The notes: generated by a model not told the origin, from the letters alone. A stretch of DNA of 39,397 nt from Streptomyces sp. NRRL WC-3742 (GCF_000720635.1 NZ_JOCF01000076.1:1-39397); one strand, 5' to 3'; positions 1 to 8,741 are shown, counted from the first letter of the stretch. Numbers and translations are program-made.

Positions 1-7
1 GGTGTGG

Positions 8-29
8 GGCGCCATGCCCCCATGGTGCC
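8..29. terminator. Hairpin, probable terminator of a gene left of the window
   Basis: GGCGCCATG and CATGGTGCC form a 9-bp stem with one G-U pair around a CCCC loop. No coding region is evident to its left within the window, so it probably ends an upstream gene that is cut off. The rest of 30-171 holds no gene that I can support and no convincing promoter. Confidence 0.4.
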
Positions 30-171
30 GGGTGGGGCCGACAAGTGGGGTGGGCGCCGGCCGGGTGTAGCCGGGGGAGCGAGTTGGATGATCTGCTCAT
101 ATGGTGATGATTCGGGCATGTGACCAATCCGTGGCCGGGACCTCACTGGATCGACGAGCGGAGACCGTGCG

Positions 172-1668
172 ATGCCGCAGGCGCACCCGTCCGGCAGGCG
201 CATACGCCGCCGTGTGAAGGGGCCCGCGCGGGCGTTGCTGGCGATGCTGCTCACCGCGCTGGTGCTGGGCGGCGCCGTTCCGTACGTGTCGGGGCCCGGG
301 CGGGCGTACCTCAGCTACCTGGTGCTCGGGGAGCGGGTGGACGCGGCGGGGGCCGCCCTGGCGGGGGCCGAGAGCAAGGCGGCGGGCGGGCAGGTCGTCC
401 AGGAGTATCCGCAGATCGGGGCGGTGCTGGCGTACGCGACCGGGGACTTCGCGGAGAAGCTGCGGGGGCGGCCGGGGATCGCGGCGGTCGGGGCCACGCG
501 GACGGCGCCGGTGGTGGGGCCGCCGCGGGGGGTCGCGGGGGCCGGGGACTTCGCCGCGGGGGCCAGTGCCGATGCGCGGGACGAGGGGGTGACGCCGGTG
601 GTGCCCGATCCCGCGCAGGGGGACGGGTGGAACCTGGCGATGGTGGGCGCGGTGAGCGTGTGGGGCGGCGGCGCCACGGGGCCGGCGGTGCGGGCCGGGG
701 GCGCGTCGGTGGAGGCGCTGCGGAAGGTGCTGGTGGCGGTGCTGGACTCGGGGGTGGACGACACCCATCCGGATCTGCGGGCGGCCGTCGACCCCAAGGC
801 GTCGGCGTCCTGCGCGGACGGCCGGCCGGACGCCCGCACCGGGGCCTGGCGGCCCGATCCGGGCGTGGGGGAGAGCGGGCACGGGACGCACGTGGCGGGG
901 ATCGTCGGGGCGGCGGGGGACGGACGGGGCGTCAGCGGGGTGGCGCCGGGCGTGCGGATCGGCGCCGTACGGCTGCTGGGGCCGCTCGGGCAGTACTACG
1001 CGGAGAACATCGTCTGCGGGATGCTGTGGGCGGCCGACCACGGGGCCAGGGCCGTCAACAACAGCTACTTCGCCGACCCGTGGAAGTACAACTGCCCGCA
1101 GGACGCGGACCAGGCGGCGATCACCGCGGCGGTCGGGCGGGCGGTCGACTACGCGCGGCGCAAGGGGGCGGTGGTGGTCGCCTCGGCGGGGAACGACGGG
1201 CAGGACCTGGGGGCGGGGCGGACGGACGAGCGGAGCCCCAACGACCGGGTGTCGGGGGCGGCGCGGACGCGGTACCTGGGGGCGGAGTGCATCCGGCTGC
1301 CCGGGGAGCTGCCGGGGGTGGTGACGGTGACGGCCGTGAACCGGGACGGGCGCCCGTCGGGGTACTCGAACTTCGGGCGGGGGCACGTGTCGCTGGCGGC
1401 CCCCGGGGGTGATCCGGACGGGGGACCCCGGGGGGCGATCGTCTCGGACTGGCCGGGCGGGCAGTACGCGGCGCTGGCGGGGACGTCGATGGCGGCCGCG
1501 CACGTGTCCGGGGCGGTGGCGGTGGTGGCGGCCGGCCATCCGGAGTACGGGGCGGACCGGCTGGCGGGGGCGCTGGCGGAGGCGGCCTCGGCGGGGTGCT
1601 CGGCGGGGCCCTACGGGTGCGGGGACCGGCGGTACTTCGGGGCGGGGCTGGTGGTCCTGCCCCGCTGA
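172..1668 (+). CDS. S8 family serine peptidase (subtilase), exported
   Basis: This 498-residue protein has the complete subtilisin-type catalytic set: Asp192 in DSGVDDTHPDL, His237 in GHGTHVAG, oxyanion Asn341 in ASAGND and Ser439 in GTSMAAAHVSG. The N-terminus has an Arg-rich stretch (residues 9-20) followed by a hydrophobic segment (about 21-40), consistent with Sec-type export or a membrane anchor. Residues of roughly 60-150 would be a propeptide-like region. Paired Cys residues (214, 282, 309, 373, 476, 483) suggest disulphides in an extracellular enzyme. The ATG at 172 has GGAG eight bases upstream. It resembles mycosin-like subtilases around the active site but has no C-terminal membrane segment and no type VII secretion genes nearby. 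The substrate is unknown. Confidence 0.92.
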   Translation: MPQAHPSGRRIRRRVKGPARALLAMLLTALVLGGAVPYVSGPGRAYLSYLVLGERVDAAGAALAGAESKAAGGQVVQEYPQIGAVLAYATGDFAEKLRGRPGIAAVGATRTAPVVGPPRGVAGAGDFAAGASADARDEGVTPVVPDPAQGDGWNLAMVGAVSVWGGGATGPAVRAGGASVEALRKVLVAVLDSGVDDTHPDLRAAVDPKASASCADGRPDARTGAWRPDPGVGESGHGTHVAGIVGAAGDGRGVSGVAPGVRIGAVRLLGPLGQYYAENIVCGMLWAADHGARAVNNSYFADPWKYNCPQDADQAAITAAVGRAVDYARRKGAVVVASAGNDGQDLGAGRTDERSPNDRVSGAARTRYLGAECIRLPGELPGVVTVTAVNRDGRPSGYSNFGRGHVSLAAPGGDPDGGPRGAIVSDWPGGQYAALAGTSMAAAHVSGAVAVVAAGHPEYGADRLAGALAEAASAGCSAGPYGCGDRRYFGAGLVVLPR

Positions 1669-1706
1669 GGGCAGGTGGCGGGAGTGGGGTTCGGGATACT
1701 GGGGGG

Positions 1707-1901
1707 ATGAGGCTGACGGAGTTCTGGCGACGGATGTACGCGCACTTCGGCGAGGGGTACGCGGAGTCGTTCGCGAGCGATCACGTGATGAGCGAGCTCG
1801 GGGGGCGCACGGTCCGGCAGGCGCTGGAGGCGGGGTGGGAGGCCAAGGACGTGTGGCGGGTGGTGTGCGAGACCCAGGGGGTTTCGGGGCCGTTGCGCTG
1901 A
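1707..1901 (+). CDS. DUF3046 family small protein
   Basis: This 64-residue protein begins MRLTEFWRRM and contains the pattern HVMSELGGRTVRQAL followed by GWEAKDVWRVVC. It matches what I know of DUF3046, a small actinobacterial family often found just upstream of recA. The start ATG follows a G-rich run (GGGGGG) directly, and GATACT sits six bases upstream, so the message may be nearly leaderless. No function is established for the family. The position 24 bases before the next gene suggests possible co-transcription with the AI-2E-type transporter. Confidence 0.85.
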   Translation: MRLTEFWRRMYAHFGEGYAESFASDHVMSELGGRTVRQALEAGWEAKDVWRVVCETQGVSGPLR

Positions 1902-1925
1902 CGGGGGTTGCGCCAGACTGTTCGG

Positions 1926-3158
1926 GTGACGAGTAGTACGGAAGAGCGGGAAGGGCCGGCCGAGGCTGCCGGCGAGGAGCGCGGGGGCCGCGCGGGGGCG
2001 CTGCGGGGCGGTGGGATGCCGCGATGGCTGCCCCGGGCGATGGTGCTGGCACTGGTGCTGTTCGGGGTGTTCCAACTGGCCAGTTGGGCGTTCCTGCAGC
2101 TGACCGACCTGTTCGTGATGCTGCTGGTGGCGTTCTTCCTGTCGCTGGCGCTGGAGCCGGCGGTGGACCGGATGGCGGCGCGGGGGGTGCGGCGGGGCGT
2201 CGGGACGTGCCTGGTGTTCATCGCGGTCGGTGTGGCGGTGGCCGGGTTCCTGGCGGCGCTGGGGACGCTGCTGGTCGATCAGGTGGCGAAGATCGCGGGG
2301 GACCTGCCGCACCTGGTCGACAACCTGATCGGGTGGATCAACAGGACGTTCCATCAGGACGTGTCGATGGGCGAGCTGCAGAAGAAGCTGCTCAAGGACT
2401 CCGGGGCGATCGAGAACTACGCCCAGCAGGCGGCCGACAACGTGTGGGGGCTGTCGTCGACGCTGATCGGCGGGCTGTTCCAGGCGTTCACGGTCGGCCT
2501 GTTCACCTTCTACTTCACGGCCGACGGGCCGCGGGTGCGGCGGACCGTGTGCTCGATGCTGCCGCCGGCCAAGCAGGCGGAGGTGCTGCGGGCCTGGGAG
2601 ATCGCGCTGGCGAAGACCGGCGGGTACCTGTACTCGCGGGCGGTGCTGGCGGTGGTGTCGGCGGCCGGGCACTGGGTGATGTTCGCGCTGATCGACCTGC
2701 CGTACGCGGCGGCGCTGGCGATCTGGGTGGGCGTCATGTCGCAGTTCGTGCCGACGATCGGGACGTACCTGGCGGGGGCGCTGCCGGTGCTGGTGGCGCT
2801 CACGGTGGAGCCGGTGGACGCGCTGTGGGTGCTGCTGTTCACGGTGGTGTACCAGCAGATCGAGAACTACCTGCTGCACCCGAGGATCACCGCCAGGACG
2901 ATGGACGTGCACCCGGCGGTGGCGTTCGGGGCGGTCATCGCGGGGGCCGCGCTGCTGGGGGCGGTGGGGGCGCTGATCGCGATCCCGGCGGCGGCGACGC
3001 TGCAGGGGTTCGTGGGGACGTACGTGAAGCGGTACGAGGTGGCCAGCGACCCGCGGATCGACCGCGGCGAGCAGCGGCGGGCCCGGCGGGCGCTGCGGCG
3101 GGAGGCGAGCCGGCGGCTGCGGCGGATGGTGGGCGGGGACGGGGAGCGGGGGGAGTAG
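1926..3158 (+). CDS. AI-2E/PerM family membrane transporter
   Basis: About 410 residues, with an acidic, Gly-rich N-terminal tail (about 35 residues) followed by several hydrophobic segments. The PerM/AI-2E layout is visible: paired N-terminal helices, a central amphipathic region (DLPHLVDNLIGWINRTF), then further helices including GVMSQFVPTIGTYLAG and PAVAFGAVIAGAALLGAVGA. The C-terminus is a long Arg-rich cytoplasmic tail. Family members are putative exporters; some act as sodium/proton antiporters or autoinducer transporters, so the substrate cannot be named. I chose the GTG at 1926. A TTG at 1908 in the same frame would add six residues. No ribosome-binding site precedes 1926, and AGACT lies just upstream, so the transcript may be leaderless. 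The stop codon is embedded in a 13-bp tandem repeat. Confidence 0.85.
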   Translation: MTSSTEEREGPAEAAGEERGGRAGALRGGGMPRWLPRAMVLALVLFGVFQLASWAFLQLTDLFVMLLVAFFLSLALEPAVDRMAARGVRRGVGTCLVFIAVGVAVAGFLAALGTLLVDQVAKIAGDLPHLVDNLIGWINRTFHQDVSMGELQKKLLKDSGAIENYAQQAADNVWGLSSTLIGGLFQAFTVGLFTFYFTADGPRVRRTVCSMLPPAKQAEVLRAWEIALAKTGGYLYSRAVLAVVSAAGHWVMFALIDLPYAAALAIWVGVMSQFVPTIGTYLAGALPVLVALTVEPVDALWVLLFTVVYQQIENYLLHPRITARTMDVHPAVAFGAVIAGAALLGAVGALIAIPAAATLQGFVGTYVKRYEVASDPRIDRGEQRRARRALRREASRRLRRMVGGDGERGE

Positions 3159-3206
3159 TCGGGGGGAGTGGTCAGGGGGAGTGGTCGGGGCGCGTGGTCG
3201 GGGCGC
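3155..3206 (+). repeat. 13-bp tandem repeat across the AI-2E gene stop codon (four units)
   Basis: Four consecutive 13-bp units start at 3155, 3168, 3181 and 3194. The last two are identical (GTGGTCGGGGCGC). The first two differ at a few positions and contain GGGGGA instead of GGGCGC. A fifth, decayed unit starts at 3207. The TAG stop of the upstream gene (3156-3158) lies inside unit 1. There is no conventional hairpin terminator here. Confidence 0.85.
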
Positions 3207-3231
3207 GTGGCGTTCGGGTGATGCTTGAATC

Positions 3232-3243
3232 GAACAGATGTTC
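3232..3243 (+). promoter_or_regulatory. LexA (SOS) box upstream of recA
   Basis: GAACAGATGTTC is a perfect match to the Gram-positive/actinobacterial LexA core GAAC-N4-GTTC, and is preceded by C as in the extended consensus. It lies about 120 bp upstream of the recA start. lexA itself is in this window at 34.5-35.4 kb, so the regulator and a primary target are both visible. Confidence 0.88.
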
Positions 3244-3295
3244 TTTGTACTCTCCGGCGAGGAGTTTTCCACAGGCTGAGGCGGGTGGGGCTCGT

Positions 3296-3318
3296 TTGTC
3301 AGTGGGACGCGCTAGCGT
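3296..3318 (+). promoter_or_regulatory. PafBC-type DNA-damage promoter of recA
   Basis: TTGTCAGTG (3296-3304), an 8-nt spacer and TAGCGT (3313-3318) reproduce the mycobacterial RecA-NDp motif TTGTCRGTG-N8-TAnnnT. That motif is the LexA-independent promoter activated by PafBC. It sits between the LexA box and the recA start, 44 bp before the ATG, so recA appears to have both LexA-dependent and PafBC-dependent control. The pafBC genes are not in the window. Confidence 0.85.
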
Positions 3319-3362
3319 CGAGGACGATGAAGCGCACAGCACAGAACCCGAGGGAAAAGGTC

Positions 3363-4484
3363 ATGGCAGGTACGGACAAGGAGAAGGCCCTAGAGGCCGC
3401 ACTCGCCCAGATCGAACGGCAATTCGGCAAGGGCTCGGTGATGCGCCTCGGCGAGAGGGCGAACGAGCCGGTCGAGGTGATCTCCACCGGGTCCACCGCG
3501 CTGGACGTCGCCCTCGGTGTCGGCGGCATTCCGCGAGGCCGCGTGGTCGAGATCTACGGCCCCGAGTCCTCCGGTAAGACCACGCTGACGCTGCACCTGG
3601 CCGCCAACGCCCAGAAGGCCGGCGGCACGGTCGCCTTCGTCGACGCGGAGCACGCGCTCGACCCCGAGTACGCCAAGAAGCTGGGCGTGGACACCGACGC
3701 CCTGCTGGTCAGCCAGCCGGACACGGGTGAGCAGGCCCTGGAGATCACCGACATGCTGATCCGCTCCGGCGCGATCGACCTGGTGATCATCGACTCGGTC
3801 GCGGCGCTCGTGCCGCGCGCCGAGATCGAGGGTGAGATGGGTGACTCGCACGTCGGTCTGCAGGCCCGTCTGATGAGCCAGGCGCTGCGCAAGATCGCCG
3901 GTGCGCTGAACCAGTCGAACACCACCGCCATCTTCATCAACCAGCTGCGCGAGAAGATCGGCGTGATGTTCGGTTCGCCGGAGACCACGACGGGTGGCCG
4001 GGCGCTGAAGTTCTACGCCTCGGTCCGTCTGGACATCCGCCGCATCGAGACGCTGAAGGACGGCACGGAGGCGGTCGGTAACCGCACCCGCGTCAAGGTG
4101 GTCAAGAACAAGGTCGCCGCGCCGTTCAAGCAGGCCGAGTTCGACATCCTCTACGGCGTGGGCATCAGCCGCGAGGGCGGCCTGATCGACATGGGCGTCG
4201 AGCACGGCTTCATCCGCAAGTCGGGCGCCTGGTACACGTACGAGGGCGACCAGCTGGGCCAGGGCAAGGAGAACGCCCGCAACTTCCTGCGGGACAACCC
4301 GCAGCTCGCCGACGAGATCGAGCGGAAGATCAAGAGCAAGCTCGGCATCGGCCCGAAGGTGGAGGAGCCGGCCGCCGAGGCTGCCGCGCCGGAGGTCGCC
4401 GCCGTCGACGGTGCCGCGAAGCCGATCACCGCGACCGCCACCAAGACGGCCGCGGCGAAGAAGACGGCGGCAGCCAAGGGCTGA
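3363..4484 (+). CDS. recA: RecA recombinase
   Basis: The protein has 373 residues, starting [10 protein letters not shown]. It forms the ATP-dependent nucleoprotein filament that drives strand exchange and LexA self-cleavage. The Walker A motif GPESSGKT is at 66-73 and Walker B is in [10 protein letters not shown]. The MAW segment [23 protein letters not shown] and the L2 region ([18 protein letters not shown]) are intact. The C-terminus is an Ala/Lys-rich tail typical of streptomycete RecA. The start at 3363 is chosen because AGGGAAAAGG lies just upstream and the frame upstream of it is unconserved sequence holding the promoter. recX follows after four bases and probably shares its transcript. 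Codon use here is less GC-extreme than in neighbouring genes, as expected for a well-expressed core gene. Confidence 0.98.
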   Translation: MAGTDKEKALEAALAQIERQFGKGSVMRLGERANEPVEVISTGSTALDVALGVGGIPRGRVVEIYGPESSGKTTLTLHLAANAQKAGGTVAFVDAEHALDPEYAKKLGVDTDALLVSQPDTGEQALEITDMLIRSGAIDLVIIDSVAALVPRAEIEGEMGDSHVGLQARLMSQALRKIAGALNQSNTTAIFINQLREKIGVMFGSPETTTGGRALKFYASVRLDIRRIETLKDGTEAVGNRTRVKVVKNKVAAPFKQAEFDILYGVGISREGGLIDMGVEHGFIRKSGAWYTYEGDQLGQGKENARNFLRDNPQLADEIERKIKSKLGIGPKVEEPAAEAAAPEVAAVDGAAKPITATATKTAAAKKTAAAKG

Positions 4485-4488
4485 GCCG

Positions 4489-5298
4489 TTGAGGAAGCAC
4501 GACACGGCGGGCGCCGAGGACGAGTACGGGCCGCCGGACTGGTTCGCCGCGGTGGCGGAGGAGCCCGGTCCGGCGCCCGGGCCGGGCCCGGCGGAGGTGA
4601 CGGTCGAGGAACTCGGCCTGGTCACCGCCTCCGAGCTGCCCACCGGGCGGCGTCGGAGGCGCTCGGCCTTGGCGGCCGAGCACGCCGAACAGGCGGAGGA
4701 CGTGGCGGAGGGGGCGGCCGGTCACGGGGGTGCGGCCGCCCCGATGGAGGGCCGGCGCCGGCGCTCGCGCTCGGGGGAGGAACGCGGCGAGGGCCGTACG
4801 GCCCGGAAGCGGGCCGAGGAGCCGGAGGATCCGGAGTCCCGGGCGAGGGACATCTGCCTGCGGCTGCTGACGGGCTCCGCCAAGAGCCGCAAGCAGCTCG
4901 CGGACGCCCTGCGCAAGAAGGAGATCCCGGAGAACGTCGCCGACGGGGTGCTGACCCGGCTGGAGGAGGTCGGGCTGATCGACGACGCGGCCTTCGCCGC
5001 CGCGTGGGTCGAGTCCCGGCACGCCGTACGGGGGCTGTCCCGGCGGGCGCTGGCGCAGGAGCTGCGCACCAAGGGCGTGGACGCGGAGCTGGTCGAGCGG
5101 GCCGTGGCCCATCTCGACTACGACGACGAGACGGAGGCCGCCAGGGCGCTGGTCGAGCGCAGGCTGCGGAGCACCCGGGGGCTGGAGACGCAGGTCCGGA
5201 TGCGGCGGCTGGTCGGGGTGCTGGCGCGGCGCGGCTACTCGGAGGGCCTGGCGTTCCGGGTGGTGCGGGAGGCGCTGGAGGACGAGGGGCGGGAGTAG
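4489..5298 (+). CDS. recX: RecX, recombination regulator
   Basis: RecX binds the RecA filament and limits its extension and ATPase. The conserved part starts near residue 120 (DPESRARDICLRLLTGSAKSR) and shows three-helix repeat features: KQLADALRKKEIPENVADGVLTRLEEVGLIDDAAFAAAWVESR, then SRRALAQELRTKGVD, then LARRGYSEGLAFRVV. About 120 residues of low-complexity acidic and Arg-rich sequence precede it, so at 269 residues it is longer than most RecX proteins. I start it at the TTG at 4489, with AAGGG (4476-4480) inside the end of recA as ribosome-binding site, giving a four-base gap and likely translational coupling to recA. The exact start is uncertain. Confidence 0.9.
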   Translation: MRKHDTAGAEDEYGPPDWFAAVAEEPGPAPGPGPAEVTVEELGLVTASELPTGRRRRRSALAAEHAEQAEDVAEGAAGHGGAAAPMEGRRRRSRSGEERGEGRTARKRAEEPEDPESRARDICLRLLTGSAKSRKQLADALRKKEIPENVADGVLTRLEEVGLIDDAAFAAAWVESRHAVRGLSRRALAQELRTKGVDAELVERAVAHLDYDDETEAARALVERRLRSTRGLETQVRMRRLVGVLARRGYSEGLAFRVVREALEDEGRE

Positions 5299-5335
5299 GA
5301 CCGGAGGCCGGGCCCGACGGGCCCGGCCTCCGGTC
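5299..5335. terminator. Perfect 17-bp hairpin, bidirectional terminator recX / monooxygenase
   Basis: GACCGGAGGCCGGGCCC pairs without mismatch with its complement around a GAC loop. It starts one base after the recX stop and separates recX from the converging FAD monooxygenase gene. There is no U-tract, as usual in streptomycetes. Confidence 0.9.
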
Positions 5336-5336
5336 A

Positions 5337-5384
5337 TTCGACTACTCGTCTACCCGACAGTCCGACGACCCGGCTATTCGACCG
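5337..5384. repeat. Degenerate 8-bp tandem repeat across the monooxygenase stop codon
   Basis: Six consecutive 8-bp units, starting every 8 bp from 5337, follow the loose consensus YYCGRCKA (for example CCCGACAG and TCCGACGA). The stop codon of the minus-strand monooxygenase (5374-5376) lies in the fifth unit. The units are diverged, so the periodicity is weaker than in the 13-bp repeat near recA. Confidence 0.55.
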
Positions 5385-7083
5385 GTTGGGCGATGGGCTC
5401 GGGGGTGGGCTCGGGCGCCGTGGTGAGCGGGGCCGGGCCGCCGCGGGCGCCGTCGGCGAGTGCCAGCAGGTCGTCGGCGGCGGCGCCCTGGGTGGCGCCG
5501 ACCAGGTGGCCGTCGGGGCGGATCAGCAGGACGGTGTGGGGGCCCGCCTCCGGGTACTCCTCGGTGACCAGGACCTCGGCCGGTACGGGCAGCGCGGCGG
5601 CGACCTCGGCGAGGCGGGGCATCAGGCCGGCGCTCAGCCAGTGCTCGGAGGACCAGACGGCGGTGCCGGGGGCGACCAGCAGCAGCAGGAAGGTGGCGCC
5701 GAGCCGGGCGTGGAGGTGGTCCGGGGTGCCGTCCGCGGCGAGCACCGGCAGGTCCGGGACGAGGACCCCGGGGGCGGTGGCGGGCAGCAGCTCGCTGAGC
5801 GAGGTGGTGCCGCGGGCCCCGCGCTGCACCGGGACGCGGCTCGGCACGCCGGAGGGTGCGGCCGGGTAGGCGGGGGCGCCGCCGAAGCGGCCGGTGCCCA
5901 GCTGGCCGTCGGCCAGCAGCGGGGCGTGCTTGCGGAAGCCGCCGACGAGCAGCGAACGGCGGGTCTGCGCCCAGCCGCGCAGGGGGCGCAGCAGCGGCAT
6001 CGACTGGTCGACGGCGCGCAGCCGGGCGCCGACCGCGCCGCGGCGCTCGGCCTCGTACCCGTCCAGCAGGGAGCCGCCGGGCTGGGGGCCGCCGCTGTGC
6101 AGGTGCCAGGCCAGGGAGAGCCGCCAGGCGAGGTTGTCGGCGTCGCGCAGCCCGTCCGCGAGGTTCTGCATGCCGAGGGCGCCGTGCAGGTGGGCGGCGT
6201 CGCCGGCGAGGAAGCAGCGGCCGACCCGGAAGCGGGCGGCGAGGCGCTGCTGGGCGGTGTGGTCGGCGGCGGCGAGCAGCTCGTAGCGGGGGAGGTCGCC
6301 GCCGCACCAGCCGGTGAGGGTGGAGGTGACCCGGGTGAGCAGGGTGTCGCCGGTGACGATGCCGGGCCAGGTGGCGTGCGGGTCGACCTGTTCGGCGGGG
6401 TCGGGGCGGCCGGGGGGCAGGCGCCAGTCGAGGCGCCAGACGCCGTCGGGCAGGGGGCGGGCGGAGGCTTCGCGGTCGCCGCGCCACGGGGGTTCGCGGT
6501 GCAGCCGGGCGCCGTCGAAGGGCAGGTCGACGCGGACGGTGGCGACGGCGTTGCGGTCGACGGCCGGGCGGCCGGGGAAGCGGATCTTGAGCAGCTTGCG
6601 GACGGCGGATCTGGCGCCGTCGCAGCCCACCAGGTGGCTGCCGCGCCACCAGGTGCTCGCGCCGTCCCGGGTGCCGGTGGTGCGGACGCTGACGCCGTCG
6701 CGGTCCTGTTCGAGCTCGACGACCCGGTGCAGCGGGACGAGCCGGATCAGCGGGGTGGCGGTGAGTGCGTCGCGCAGGCCCCGCTGGAGGCGGTGCTGCG
6801 GCAGGTGGAAGGTGGGGGAGTCGGTGAGGTCGATCCGCAGCGTCTCCTGGCGGCGGCGCCAGATGGAGAAGGAGTCCCACAGCGCAGAGTCGGAGACCGC
6901 CCGGGGGTAGCCGATGCGGGTCAGGAACGCGGTGGAGTCGGCGCCGAGGACGACGCTGCGGGGGCCCTCGGGGCAGAGCCCGGAGCCCTCGTCGAGAATG
7001 ACGGTCGGCACCTCGTGCCGGGCCAGGGCGAGGGCCAGGGCCAGACCGACCGGTCCGGCCCCGACCACGATCACCGGGTCCAT
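5374..7083 (-). CDS. FAD-dependent monooxygenase (class A, PheA/TfdB-like aromatic hydroxylase)
   Basis: About 569 residues. It has the GxGxxG dinucleotide motif VGAGPVGLALALAL at 7-20, the DG motif VGCDGARSAVR at 152-162 and the second FAD motif FLAGDAAHLHGALGMQNLADG from 291, followed by DADNLAWRLSL. The C-terminal 150 residues resemble the thioredoxin-like domain of phenol-hydroxylase-type enzymes. Members use NAD(P)H and O2 to hydroxylate aromatic rings, in catabolism or in polyketide tailoring. No polyketide genes are nearby, so the substrate is unknown. The ATG at 7083 is preceded by GGAGG seven bases upstream; an in-frame start six codons earlier lacks this. It follows gluD in the same direction with a 122-bp gap containing palindromes, so it may have its own promoter. 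Confidence 0.88.
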   Translation of the reverse strand: MDPVIVVGAGPVGLALALALARHEVPTVILDEGSGLCPEGPRSVVLGADSTAFLTRIGYPRAVSDSALWDSFSIWRRRQETLRIDLTDSPTFHLPQHRLQRGLRDALTATPLIRLVPLHRVVELEQDRDGVSVRTTGTRDGASTWWRGSHLVGCDGARSAVRKLLKIRFPGRPAVDRNAVATVRVDLPFDGARLHREPPWRGDREASARPLPDGVWRLDWRLPPGRPDPAEQVDPHATWPGIVTGDTLLTRVTSTLTGWCGGDLPRYELLAAADHTAQQRLAARFRVGRCFLAGDAAHLHGALGMQNLADGLRDADNLAWRLSLAWHLHSGGPQPGGSLLDGYEAERRGAVGARLRAVDQSMPLLRPLRGWAQTRRSLLVGGFRKHAPLLADGQLGTGRFGGAPAYPAAPSGVPSRVPVQRGARGTTSLSELLPATAPGVLVPDLPVLAADGTPDHLHARLGATFLLLLVAPGTAVWSSEHWLSAGLMPRLAEVAAALPVPAEVLVTEEYPEAGPHTVLLIRPDGHLVGATQGAAADDLLALADGARGGPAPLTTAPEPTPEPIAQPVE

Positions 7084-7104
7084 GAGGGAACCTCCGGGCA
7101 CGAA

Positions 7105-7120
7105 CCGGCCGATCGGCCGG
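7105..7120. promoter_or_regulatory. 16-bp perfect palindrome upstream of the monooxygenase gene
   Basis: CCGGCCGATCGGCCGG is perfectly symmetric and lies 22 bp upstream of the monooxygenase start. A second palindrome, CTCCCGGGAG, is at 7156-7165 and GCATATGC is at 7138-7145. One of them may be an operator for a regulator outside the window, or part of a terminator for gluD. In DNA this GC-rich short palindromes can arise by chance. Confidence 0.35.
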
Positions 7121-7205
7121 CGTCAGTTACCGCTGCCGCATATGCCGCGTGGATGCTCCCGGGAGGTGTCACGAAGAGCAATGCAACAGATCACCTGCGT
7201 GTCCG

Positions 7206-8051
7206 TCAAGCAGCAGTCGAAGTGCGCCGGTTCGCGCCGCGGCGCCCGCGGCTCTCGATCCAGTTGGCGAGCGCGGTCAGCAGCAGGCACATCGCGATGT
7301 AGATCGGGCCGATCACCAGGACCACGGGGATGTAGGGGAAGGCCGCGTACAGCGGCTGGCTGGCGATCGCCTTCCCCACGAACAGCAGCTCGTGGTACGT
7401 GATGATGAAGCCGAGCGAGGTGTCCTTGAGGGTGACGACCAGCTGGCCGATCATCGAGGGCAGCATCGAGCGGACGGCCTGCGGCACCAGGATGAAGGTC
7501 ATGACCTGGGTCTTGCGCATGCCGAGGGCGTATGCCGCCTCACCCTGGCCGCGGGGCACGGCGTTGACGCCACTGCGGATGATCTCGGCCTGGACCGACC
7601 CGTTGTAGAGGGTGAGGCCGAGCACCAGCGCCCACATCGGCTCCTTGGCGAAGAACGCGTAGTAGAGCGCGACGATCAGGATCAGCAGGGGCATCGCCCG
7701 GAAGAACTGGACGACGGCGGTGCAGGCCCAGCGGACCGGCTTGTGGTCGGAGAGCTGGCCGGCGGCCAGCAGGGCGCCCAGGGCGAGCGAGAACAGCGCG
7801 GCCAGGCCGAACGCCTTCAGGGTGGACAGCAGGCCGTCCACGATCCGCTGCTGGATGTTGGTGTACTGGAAGACGTCCCAGAGGTCCGGGTCGAACTGGT
7901 TCTTGTCGGCCAGGGTGGCGACGGCGAACCAGATCAGCCCGGCGATGGCGAGCAGCGAGACGATCCCGAACACCCGGTAGCGGGCGCGGGCCCGGGGACC
8001 GGGGGCGTCGTAGAGGACACTCGCGGTCGCGGAGCGGTTGAGGAGACTCAT
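7206..8051 (-). CDS. gluD: Glutamate ABC transporter permease GluD
   Basis: This 281-residue inner-membrane permease is of the polar amino acid (HisMQ/GlnP) type. It has an N-terminal cytoplasmic tail, a first membrane helix at about 28-47 and further helices through to IPVVLVIGPIYIAMCLLLTALA. The cytoplasmic EAA loop that docks on the ATPase is visible as EIIRSGVNAVPRGQGEAAYALGM followed by LVPQAVRSMLP. Its ATG overlaps the gluC stop (ATGA, 8048-8051), indicating translational coupling. It is the last gene of the gluABCD unit. Confidence 0.94.
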   Translation of the reverse strand: MSLLNRSATASVLYDAPGPRARARYRVFGIVSLLAIAGLIWFAVATLADKNQFDPDLWDVFQYTNIQQRIVDGLLSTLKAFGLAALFSLALGALLAAGQLSDHKPVRWACTAVVQFFRAMPLLILIVALYYAFFAKEPMWALVLGLTLYNGSVQAEIIRSGVNAVPRGQGEAAYALGMRKTQVMTFILVPQAVRSMLPSMIGQLVVTLKDTSLGFIITYHELLFVGKAIASQPLYAAFPYIPVVLVIGPIYIAMCLLLTALANWIESRGRRGANRRTSTAA

Positions 8052-8698
8052 CGGGCCACCGCCAGTCGGGATTCCAGGAAGCGGAACAGCGAAGCGATCG
8101 TGGCGCTGATGAGCAGGTAGGCGCAGGCCACCCAGAAGAAGATCGCGAAGATCGAGTAGCCCTTCTCGGAGAACGCCTGCTGGGCGCTGTACAGCTCGCT
8201 GACGCTGAAGGCGCCGGCGATCGCGGAGTTCCTCGGCAGGGCGATGAACACGCTGCTCATCGGGCCCAGGACGGTGCGACCGGCCTGCGGCAGCACGATG
8301 TGGAAGAGGGTCTGGCCGAAGCCCATCCCCAGGCTCCGGGCGGCCTCGGCCTGGCCCAGCGGCACGGTGTTGATGCCCGAGCGGATCACCTCGCAGACGA
8401 ACGAGGCGGTGTACCCGCCGAGCGCCAGCGTGGCGAGGGTCAGGTAGCTCAGGCTCGCGCCGAGCCTGGGCAGGCCGAAGACCGCGGCGAAGAACAGGAT
8501 GGTCAGCGGGGTGTTGCGGAAGACCGTGACCCAGGCGGTCCCGAATCCGCGCAGGATCGGGACGGGGGAGACTCGGAAGGCCGCCAGCAGGGTGCCCAGC
8601 AGCAGGGCGAGCAGCGCGCTGAGCGCGCTCAGCTCGATCGTCTGCAGGAAGCCGTCGCGGAACAACGAGAAGTTGTCGTCCTCGAACAGGAAACCCAT
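8048..8698 (-). CDS. gluC: Glutamate ABC transporter permease GluC
   Basis: This 216-residue permease pairs with GluD. Hydrophobic segments include TIELSALSALLALLLGTLLAA and LTILFFAAVFGLP, and the EAA loop reads EVIRSGINTVPLGQAEAARSLGM followed by IVLPQAGRTVLGP. GAGGAGGG lies nine bases before the ATG at 8698. The gene lies 43 bp after gluB and overlaps gluD by four bases, so the three genes form one transcript. Confidence 0.94.
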   Translation of the reverse strand: MGFLFEDDNFSLFRDGFLQTIELSALSALLALLLGTLLAAFRVSPVPILRGFGTAWVTVFRNTPLTILFFAAVFGLPRLGASLSYLTLATLALGGYTASFVCEVIRSGINTVPLGQAEAARSLGMGFGQTLFHIVLPQAGRTVLGPMSSVFIALPRNSAIAGAFSVSELYSAQQAFSEKGYSIFAIFFWVACAYLLISATIASLFRFLESRLAVAR

Positions 8699-8741
8699 TC
8701 GGCGGCCCTCCTCTCAGGAGATTGTCGGAACGTGCGGTGGA

